Assembly: GCF_030718995.1 (NCBI RefSeq)
Contig: NZ_CP132204.1
Coordinates: 2,480,001 to 2,544,000 of the forward strand
DNA from: Arthrobacter oryzae
GTDB taxonomy: Bacteria > Actinomycetota > Actinomycetes > Actinomycetales > Micrococcaceae
DNA: 64,000 nucleotides
Direction of reading: 5' to 3'
This document shows, in pieces, positions 57,066-64,000 of this stretch. The position numbers were made by a program, and so were the translations under genes. The stretch's first letter is position 1. Every line of letters starts with the position of its first letter. Under the pieces are notes generated by a model that saw only the letters and a list, made by a program, of their open reading frames with translations, had not been told where the DNA came from and made no database searches.

Positions 57066-58030
57066 ATGTATTGACCTGAGAGGTTAGTGACGCGGCTGGC
57101 CGGTGTCTGACCCTTAAGGGCAGTGTGGGCTCGGTGGTGATTGTAAGCATGGAGCCAGTCGGGGAAGGCGGCAACACGCTCGGCCTCGGAGCGGTAGGGG
57201 CGGGCGTAGGCCCATTCCTCCAGCATCGTGCGGTTGAACCGTTCGACCTTGCCGTTGGTTTGCGGGCGATAGGGGCGGGTGCGTTTGTGCTTGATGTCCG
57301 GGCCCAGGGCTTGGGCGAAGGCGCGGGACCGATAGCAGTTTCCGTTGTCGGTCAGGACGCGCTGGACCGTGATCCCTTGGGCTTGGAACCAGGCGTTGGC
57401 GCGGTGCCAGAAGGCTGCTGCGGTTTCCTTTGTCTCGTCGGTGAGGATCTCGGTGTATGCAAGGCGTGAATAGTCATCGACGGCATTGTGGAGGTAGTGG
57501 TAGCCGGGCCGGCGGTTGGATGGAGTCCGGGCCTTGTTCCGGCGTCCGGTGGCCCTGCCGAGGGCGCGGTGTCCGCCGCCGTCCGGGATCCGACCAAGTT
57601 TCTTGATATCGACATGGACCAGGTCCCCGGGCTTCTCGTGTTCGTAGCGGCGGATCACTCTTCCGGTGCCACGATCAAGCCAGGCCAGTTTCGCCAGCCG
57701 GTAGCGGGACAGGACGCGGTGCACCGTGGAGGGGTGGATTCCCAGCAGATAACCGATCCTTGCCGGCCCCCACCGGCGGTTCACGCGCACGGCGATGATC
57801 CGCCGCTCCGTCCGCGTTGCTGTCCGCCGGGGCGAGGAATGCGGGCGGCTGGAACGGTCATTCATTGCCTCCGGGCCGTGCTCGCGGTAGCGCTGCGCCC
57901 AACGAGCCGCCGTTGGCACTGAGACCTGGAAGCGTTCAGCGGCACGGCGCAGACTCCAGCATTGGTCAACGACACATTGTGCGAGCTGCAGCCGGCCACG
58001 AGGGGTCAGAAGAGCGTTAGGGTGGGACAT
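57062..58030 (-). CDS. IS481-family transposase
   Basis: This 322-residue transposase has an N-terminal helix-turn-helix region (LRRAAERFQVSVPTAARWAQ) and a second DNA-binding part, then a DDE catalytic core: Asp in GDLVHVDIKKLGRIPDGGGH, Asp in VQRVLTDNGNCYRSRAFA, and Glu in RPQTNGKVERFNRTMLEEW. This matches IS481. The frame is complete, so it looks active. Its stop codon (TAG, complement of 57062-57064) is made from the CTAG target duplication outside the element. It is on the minus strand between the GH13 gene and the FAD oxidase gene. Confidence 0.92.
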   Translation of the reverse strand: MSHPNALLTPRGRLQLAQCVVDQCWSLRRAAERFQVSVPTAARWAQRYREHGPEAMNDRSSRPHSSPRRTATRTERRIIAVRVNRRWGPARIGYLLGIHPSTVHRVLSRYRLAKLAWLDRGTGRVIRRYEHEKPGDLVHVDIKKLGRIPDGGGHRALGRATGRRNKARTPSNRRPGYHYLHNAVDDYSRLAYTEILTDETKETAAAFWHRANAWFQAQGITVQRVLTDNGNCYRSRAFAQALGPDIKHKRTRPYRPQTNGKVERFNRTMLEEWAYARPYRSEAERVAAFPDWLHAYNHHRAHTALKGQTPASRVTNLSGQYI

Positions 58031-58140
58031 GAAGACCTCCGTGCGTGGAATTGGACTCTAGACAAGCCCCACTCCACCCGGAGGTCTTCTTCATGTCACC
58101 AAACCACGCCGCATGTAACTAACGTCCGTGGTCAATACAT
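57066..58140. mobile_element. IS481-type insertion sequence
   Basis: The element is 1075 bases. Its terminal inverted repeats begin ATGTATTGACC at both ends (57066 and the complement of 58140), with further shared bases (GTTAGT) inside. CTAG occurs just outside on each side (57062-57065 and 58141-58144), the 4-bp target duplication expected for IS481, which prefers CTAG. Both ends look intact. The pre-insertion junction would run CCGT-CTAG-ACTGGAGG, placing the FAD oxidase 114 bases closer to the GH13 gene. Confidence 0.9.
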
Positions 58141-58178
58141 CTAGACTGGAGGCCGGATTCGACGGACCTGGAGGCCGC

Positions 58179-59549
58179 ATGGGCAATATCGTTGACGAGC
58201 TCAAAACCATTCTGGAGCCCGGCAAGCTGGCCGTGGACGAGATGACCTTGGCGGCCTACGCCGTGGACCAGGCCCCGGTGGTCGACTACCAGCTGCCGCT
58301 GGCCGTCGTCCGGGCCGAAACTGTCGCGGACGTGCAGGCTGTGGTCCGTGCCTGTGCGAAACGCGGCGTGCCAATCGTTGCCCGCGGGGCCGGTACAGGT
58401 GTCTCCGGCGGCGCCCATGCCAGCCCGGGCTGCATTGTGCTGGGCCTTGAACGGATGAACCGCATCCTTGCCCTGAATGCGGACGACGAGACCGCCGTCG
58501 TCGAACCCGGCGTGATCAACGCCGACCTCAACGACGCCGCCGCCGCCCACGGGCTGATGTACGCGCCGGATCCCGCCAGCTTCCGGACGTCCACCATCGG
58601 CGGGAACGTGGCCACCAACGCAGGCGGCCTGCGCTGCGCAAAATACGGCGTCACGCGCGATTCGGTGCTGGCCCTCGACGTGGTGCTGGCGGACGGATCC
58701 CTGGTCCACACCGGGCATCAGACGTTCAAGGGTGTTGCGGGCTACGACCTGACCGGGCTGTTCGTCGGCTCCGAGGGGACGCTCGGAATCGTGGTGGGGG
58801 CAACGGTGCGGCTGAAATACCTGCCCCGCGAAGTGCACACCATTGCCGCGTTCTACCCGGACTTTCGCAGCGCTGCGGCAGGCGTGCTGGCTGTGGGGAA
58901 AGCGCGGGTCCAGCCCGCCATTATGGAACTTCTCGACGGCGGTTCGCTGCTTCAGCTCGACGCGATCCACGGCTCGGACCTGAGCTCCCGCGGAGCCTCG
59001 CTCCTGTTGATCCAGACAGACGGCTTCGGGGCAGCTGCGGAGGCAGACGTGGTCCGCGAGGTCCTTGCCGCCGGCGGAGCCACGGTGACAACGGAGGCCA
59101 GCGCCGAAGCCGAGCGGCTGGTGGAACTCCGGCGTAACAGCCGCGGTGTGGAAGTGGACGACGAATACCGGGTGGGGGAAGACGTTGCCGTGCCGCGCTC
59201 GCGGCTGGTGGATTACGTCGGCGAACTCGAAGCCATGGCGGCGGAGCACGGCGTGCAGCTCAAAGTTGTGGCGCACGCCGGCGACGGCAATCTGCACCCC
59301 ACATTCTGGGTGGACCGCGTGGACAACGAGGTGGACGCCGATGCCATGCAGCGGCTGGGCGACTGCCTGGACAGGTCAATCACGGTGGCCCTGGCCATGG
59401 GCGGCACCATCACGGGCGAGCACGGGATCGGGCAGTACAAACTGCGCTGGCTGGGCCTGGAACAGCCCGAACCCGTGCGGGAACTGCAGCGCCGAATCAA
59501 GCATCTCTTCGATCCGGCCGGCATCCTGAACCCCGGAAAAGCGATTTAG
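58179..59549 (+). CDS. FAD-linked oxidase, glycolate oxidase GlcD-like
   Basis: This 456-residue flavoenzyme has the PCMH FAD-binding domain (VPIVARGAGTGVSGGAHASP, FRTSTIGGNVATNAGGLRCA, GLFVGSEGTLGIVVGATVRL) and a C-terminal FAD-linked oxidase domain with KVVAHAGDGNLHPTFWVDR and MGGTITGEHGIGQYKLRWLG. It resembles glycolate/D-lactate oxidase subunit GlcD, but no GlcE or GlcF gene is nearby, so the substrate is open. The ATG at 58179 has GGAGG at ideal spacing. Its original upstream region was separated from the GH13 gene by the insertion sequence 35 bases upstream. Confidence 0.88.
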   Translation: MGNIVDELKTILEPGKLAVDEMTLAAYAVDQAPVVDYQLPLAVVRAETVADVQAVVRACAKRGVPIVARGAGTGVSGGAHASPGCIVLGLERMNRILALNADDETAVVEPGVINADLNDAAAAHGLMYAPDPASFRTSTIGGNVATNAGGLRCAKYGVTRDSVLALDVVLADGSLVHTGHQTFKGVAGYDLTGLFVGSEGTLGIVVGATVRLKYLPREVHTIAAFYPDFRSAAAGVLAVGKARVQPAIMELLDGGSLLQLDAIHGSDLSSRGASLLLIQTDGFGAAAEADVVREVLAAGGATVTTEASAEAERLVELRRNSRGVEVDDEYRVGEDVAVPRSRLVDYVGELEAMAAEHGVQLKVVAHAGDGNLHPTFWVDRVDNEVDADAMQRLGDCLDRSITVALAMGGTITGEHGIGQYKLRWLGLEQPEPVRELQRRIKHLFDPAGILNPGKAI

Positions 59550-59558
59550 CTCGGCGGC

Positions 59559-60974
59559 TTAGTCGTCTGCGTCCGGGTATTCGTCGATGTCCTCGTCGCC
59601 GTAGCGGGACTGCTCGGTCTCGACTTCGAGGATCTTGAGCAACTCCGTGTCGGGGTTGAGCATGATTGCCGCCTCGTCGCGGCGGTGCCGGAGGATGGAA
59701 TCGATGTAGGACTGCACCGCTTCGGCGAGTGGAATGTGCCGTTCCTGCTTCTCGGACATGTACCAGCGGTGTTCCAGCACCTCGTGGACAGCTTCCGCGG
59801 GTTCGAGCTTGCCGGAAAGGTCTCGCGGGATTGAGCGGACAATGGGCTCGAAGATCTGGCTGACCCACAGGTGGGCGCTGTATTCCTCGTCCATCGCCGG
59901 GTTGTTGTCGGCGCGGAACGAGTCCATGTCGTTGAGCAGGCGGCGGGCCTGGTTCTCCTGGGCGTCCAGTCCGGTAAGCCGCAACAGGCGGCGCTGGTGG
60001 TGGCCCGCGTCCACTACCTTGGGCTGGAGCTGGATGGTGGAGCCGTTCTGGGTGGTCTTGATGGCGTATTCCTCGACGTCGAACCCGAGCTCGTTGAGCT
60101 TCCGGATCCGGGCGGCCACTCGCCACCGTTCGCCGATCTCGAAGGATTCCTTCTCCGTCAGCTCGGTCCAGAGCCGCCGGTAGCTGTCCATGATGAGTTC
60201 GCTGGTGGCCACCGGGTCCACCTTCTCCTCGATCAGGCCGCCGTCCAGCAGGTCCATCAGCTCACCGGCAATGTTGACCCGGGCGATCTCGAGATCGTAC
60301 TCACGCTGGCCCGTGGACAGGTCCGGATACAGCTCGCCGGTCTCCGCGTCCACCAGATAGGCGGCGAAGGCACCGGCGTCGCGGCGGAAGAGGGTGTTGG
60401 AGAGCGAGACGTCGCCCCAGTAGAACCCGATCAGGTGAAGCCGCACCATCAGCAGCGCCTGGGCGTCGATGAGGCGGGTGAGCGTGTCCTTGCGCAGCAT
60501 CTGGGAGAAAAGAGCCCGGTATGGCATGGAGAACTTCAGGTGCCGCGTGACGAGGACCGGGTTCAGGGGCCTGCCGTCGGGCGTGGTGCGGCCCGTGATG
60601 ACGGCAACCGGCTCAACGCACGGCACGTCCAGGCGGGCCAGCTTGCGGAGCATGTGGTACTCGTGGCGCGCCACGTGTTCGGACGTTTCCTTGATGGCGA
60701 TCACCGATCCGCCCAGGTGGGCGAAGCGCACGATGTGCCGGGAAATACCGCGAGGGAGCGCCGCGAGGTATTCCGCAGGCCAGTCCTCCAAAGCGATGTG
60801 CCACGGCAGGTCCAGGAGCTCGGGATCAGCCGATGCGGCGGTGATGCTCAGGTTGCTGGAGACGCTGGAACTCTTGTCGTCGTTGGCGCTGGCCGCTTCA
60901 AACCGAGGCAGTTTGCCGATCTGGCCGTAGTCGGTGGGTTCGTCGTGCCATTGGGCGTTGCTTTCCTCGGTCAT
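59559..60974 (-). CDS. DUF4032 kinase-like protein
   Basis: This 471-residue soluble protein matches the actinobacterial DUF4032 family: an N-terminal kinase-like part with AHLGGSVIAIKETSEHVARH (Lys in the first half), HEYHMLRKLARLDVPCVEPV, VRLHLIGFYWGDVSLSNTLF (the catalytic-loop equivalent, G-D-x-x-x-x-N), and AAYLVDAETGELYPDLSTGQ, followed by a helical C-terminal domain ending in an acidic tail. It resembles lipopolysaccharide/aminoglycoside kinase folds but the substrate is unknown. It is convergent with the FAD oxidase gene (9 bases between stops) and lies downstream of the UgpC-type ATPase on the same strand. Confidence 0.85.
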   Translation of the reverse strand: MTEESNAQWHDEPTDYGQIGKLPRFEAASANDDKSSSVSSNLSITAASADPELLDLPWHIALEDWPAEYLAALPRGISRHIVRFAHLGGSVIAIKETSEHVARHEYHMLRKLARLDVPCVEPVAVITGRTTPDGRPLNPVLVTRHLKFSMPYRALFSQMLRKDTLTRLIDAQALLMVRLHLIGFYWGDVSLSNTLFRRDAGAFAAYLVDAETGELYPDLSTGQREYDLEIARVNIAGELMDLLDGGLIEEKVDPVATSELIMDSYRRLWTELTEKESFEIGERWRVAARIRKLNELGFDVEEYAIKTTQNGSTIQLQPKVVDAGHHQRRLLRLTGLDAQENQARRLLNDMDSFRADNNPAMDEEYSAHLWVSQIFEPIVRSIPRDLSGKLEPAEAVHEVLEHRWYMSEKQERHIPLAEAVQSYIDSILRHRRDEAAIMLNPDTELLKILEVETEQSRYGDEDIDEYPDADD

Positions 60975-61039
60975 GTGCCAATTCTTCCGTACGTAGGGGC
61001 GGCCCGCCTAAAGAAAGCGGGGAAACCGCGCTTAAATCA

Positions 61040-61076
61040 CGACGGCGGCCCGTCCAGTGAGGAGGGGCCGCCGTCG
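61040..61076 (-). terminator. Terminator after the UgpC-type ATPase
   Basis: CGACGGCGGCCC pairs with GGGCCGCCGTCG around a 13-base loop. It lies just after the minus-strand ATPase stop at 61091. No long T-run is seen, so the effect may be partial. Confidence 0.65.
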
Positions 61077-61090
61077 GTTGGTGCTAAAGG

Positions 61091-62173
<1,083 letters not shown>

Positions 62174-62441
62174 AGTTATCAATCCCTTCACCGGCAGGTA
62201 CGTGCCGGACGATCCGTTGTGAATGGTTCATGTTTATTCAGTTGTCCACGGTTTTTCAGCCGTGTACTCCCCGGCCGAAGCCGAGGAGTATCGCATGACG
62301 CCGCACGGTCTCTGTGCGCCACATCACAAACAGAGTATGTCAGATTTTATGCAATTGGGTGCAAATGTTACGGGCGTCACATATGAGATTCGTAACAGGT
62401 GCGGTGTGGGGCCGGGGGCTCGGCCGCGGAATTACGCGGAT

Positions 62442-63260
62442 TTACGGGGATTCAGCCAAGGCCCGGGTCCGTTCCCGGAGCAGGGTCTCCAGCAGTTCGG
62501 CGATGTGCACGGGTGCCTCGACGCGGAACTGCGCCTGCGTGAAGTCCAGCCCCACCTTTACCCCCACGTCGCCCGGATACAGCCGTCCCAGCGCGTCCTC
62601 ATCGGTGGTGTCGTCGCCGGCGAACACCACGGCCGTGGCATCGGTCGCCTGGCGCAGGAAGGCCATGCCCTCGCCTTTGGACGCGTGGACCACGGACGTT
62701 TCCAGCACGCGGTTGCCGTTCTTCAGGTAGACGTCCCGCCGGCCCTGCAGGGCTGCCCGGGCGGCAGCGACGGCGTCCTCGGCCACGTCGTCGGCCGCGA
62801 GGCGGGTATGGAGCACCACCCCGGCAGGTTTGTCCTCCAGCAGCGTGCCAGGCGCCTGCTCCACGATCTCCTCAAGGATGCGGCGGACCTCCGCCAGCAG
62901 GGCAAGCTGCTCGGGGTCGAGCGTCAGCTCGGACGAGCCCGGTCCCAGCCAGGCCTCGGCCCCGTGGCTGCCGATGAGAAGGGTCTCCGGGGGCGGCGAA
63001 GCGACCGCCCGGAGGCTGCCCAGTGCCCGGCCCGAGATGAGTGCCGTCGTCGTTCGCGGGAGGGCCGCGAGGGCGGCGAAGGCTGCAGCGGAGCGGGGGA
63101 GCGGGCGGGCATCGGCCGCATGGTCAACGAGGGGGGAGATGGTCCCGTCGAAATCCATGGCCACCAGAAGGTGATCGGTGGCGGCAACTGTCTTGAGGGC
63201 GGCCAGGAGTTCGGGCTGAAGCGTCAGGGGCGCCTTGCCGGGGGCTGCATCAGGTGTCAT
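62442..63260 (-). CDS. otsB: Trehalose-6-phosphate phosphatase
   Basis: This 272-residue HAD-fold phosphatase removes phosphate from trehalose-6-phosphate. Motif I is LLVAMDFDGTISPLVDH with the nucleophile Asp, motif II lies in ALISGRALGSLR, and motif IV in VVFAGDDTTDEDALGRL; a cap region lies between them (LLIGSHGAEAWLG). Its ATG at 63260 overlaps the otsA 3' end by about ten bases, so translation is coupled. With otsA it makes trehalose from UDP-glucose and glucose-6-phosphate, the second trehalose route in this window. Confidence 0.93.
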   Translation of the reverse strand: MTPDAAPGKAPLTLQPELLAALKTVAATDHLLVAMDFDGTISPLVDHAADARPLPRSAAAFAALAALPRTTTALISGRALGSLRAVASPPPETLLIGSHGAEAWLGPGSSELTLDPEQLALLAEVRRILEEIVEQAPGTLLEDKPAGVVLHTRLAADDVAEDAVAAARAALQGRRDVYLKNGNRVLETSVVHASKGEGMAFLRQATDATAVVFAGDDTTDEDALGRLYPGDVGVKVGLDFTQAQFRVEAPVHIAELLETLLRERTRALAESP

Positions 63261-64000
63261 CGCGGACCACTTTCTCTTTGAGTGCTGCAAGGAACTCGGC
63301 TGACCAGTGGTCGACGTCGTGGTCCAGGATCTGCTTGCGCATGGACCGCATCCGCCGGGCCGCCTCGGCAGGCTGCATGTTGACGGCCCTCATGATGGTG
63401 TCCTTGAGTCCGTCGATGTCATGCGGATTCATCAGCAGCGCCTGCTTGAGCTGGTCCGCGGCACCGGCGAATTCGCTCAGCACCAGGGCGCCGTCGTTGT
63501 TGGTACGCGCCGTCACGTATTCCTTGGCAACCAGGTTCATGCCGTCCCGCAGTGCCGTGACCAGCATGACGTCGGCGGCAAGGTACAGCGCCACCATTTC
63601 GTCGATCGGGTAGCTGTGGTGGAGGTATCGGACGGCAGTGTTCTGCATGGTGTCGTAGGTGCCGTTGATGTGGCCCACGGTGCCTTCCACTTCTTCACGG
63701 AGGAGGCGGTACTGTTCCACCCGTTCCCGGCTGGGGCTCGCCACCTGGATCAGGGCCGCGTCCTCCACCGTGACCTTGCCGTCGGCCAGCAGCTCTTCAT
63801 AGGCCTTGAGCCGGTGGCGGATGCCCTTGGTGTAGTCGAGGCGGTCAACGCCGAGGAGGATGGTCTTGGGGCTGCCGAGGTCCCGGCGGATCTGGCGGGC
63901 ACGCTCGATGATCTCGGGCTTGCGCGCCAGTTCGCTGATCTGCTTGACGTCGATGGAGATCGGAAACGCCTGCGCCCGGGCAATGTGGGTGGTTTCGCCG
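63250..64000 (-). CDS. otsA: Trehalose-6-phosphate synthase, C-terminal part (cut by window end)
   Basis: The open frame continues past the window end; about 249 residues are visible. They include GVDRLDYTKGIRHRLKAYEE (sugar-nucleotide-binding turn of GT20), the loop SPSRERVEQYRLLREEVEG, and VTALRDGMNLVAKEYVTART with the donor-phosphate-binding Arg/Lys. The N-terminus and substrate-binding Arg lie outside. The ATG at 63768 is internal, not the start. It joins UDP-glucose and glucose-6-phosphate. The adjacent otsB completes the pathway. Confidence 0.92.
   Translation of the reverse strand, partial: GETTHIARAQAFPISIDVKQISELARKPEIIERARQIRRDLGSPKTILLGVDRLDYTKGIRHRLKAYEELLADGKVTVEDAALIQVASPSRERVEQYRLLREEVEGTVGHINGTYDTMQNTAVRYLHHSYPIDEMVALYLAADVMLVTALRDGMNLVAKEYVTARTNNDGALVLSEFAGAADQLKQALLMNPHDIDGLKDTIMRAVNMQPAEAARRMRSMRKQILDHDVDHWSAEFLAALKEKVVRDDT

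Noticed and set aside
58119..59297. 392-codon minus-strand frame opposite the FAD oxidase
   Set aside because: It has the composition of an antisense shadow, and it crosses the insertion sequence boundary, which no conserved gene would do.
62174..62441. Gene between otsB and the UgpC-type ATPase
   Set aside because: Frames crossing it are antisense to otsB and give no fold-like sequence; it looks like the ATPase promoter region.

Overview
The window looks like the chromosome of a high-GC Gram-positive actinobacterium of the Micrococcaceae, most like Arthrobacter or Pseudarthrobacter. The basis is consistently GC-rich codon use with many GTG starts, a 16S gene of actinobacterial type, carD, a senX3-regX3/phoU locus, DUF2516 and DUF4032 proteins, and a GlgE-type glycogen/trehalose cluster. 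Genus level is an inference from recalled family features, not from a search.

Bases 1 to about 9200 are an accessory, decaying stretch. It holds secreted lipoproteins, small membrane proteins, a secreted phosphodiester glycosidase, a HAD-like gene remnant, a membrane-protein gene split by an in-frame stop, and a resolvase gene that is frameshifted and has lost its catalytic core. It ends at a tRNA-Thr(CGT) gene on the minus strand, whose 3' end faces the accessory side, as expected if elements once integrated there.

Bases 9500 to 27000 are core housekeeping DNA: a HAD-like protein lacking its nucleophile, a secreted TAP-type peptidase, tmk-holB, a Cys/Met-metabolism PLP enzyme, gpmA, phoU divergent from senX3-regX3 with a PHO-box-like set of 11-bp repeats between them, carD, ispD-ispF, cysS, rlmB and a nitrilase-family amidase.

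Bases 27100 to 40500 are a glycogen/alpha-glucan region: glgX, glgP, glgE, treS and one fused gene encoding maltokinase plus branching enzyme. Together treS (trehalose to maltose), maltokinase (maltose to maltose-1-phosphate), glgE (polymerisation) and glgB (branching) form the complete GlgE pathway. A secreted barnase-type RNase and its barstar inhibitor sit between glgX and glgP. A complete rRNA operon (16S-23S-5S, no spacer tRNA, with processing stems visible) follows at 40581 to 46515.

Bases 46800 to 64000 start with small genes, then a LacI-regulated alpha-glucoside locus (GH13 glucosidase-lacI divergent from malEFG-GH13, with two matching operators), an IS481-type insertion, an FAD-linked oxidase, a DUF4032 protein, an orphan UgpC/MsiK-type ATPase that may power the MalEFG importer, and otsB-otsA (cut by the window end), a second trehalose route.

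The most unusual structure is a family of intergenic palindromic arrays built from a GTGAGAGAGCG-like core repeated at a 32-bp period and inverted about a centre. There is one copy per side at 26.2 kb, two per side at 30.1 kb, and three plus four at 46.5 to 46.8 kb. I know of no described name for it.
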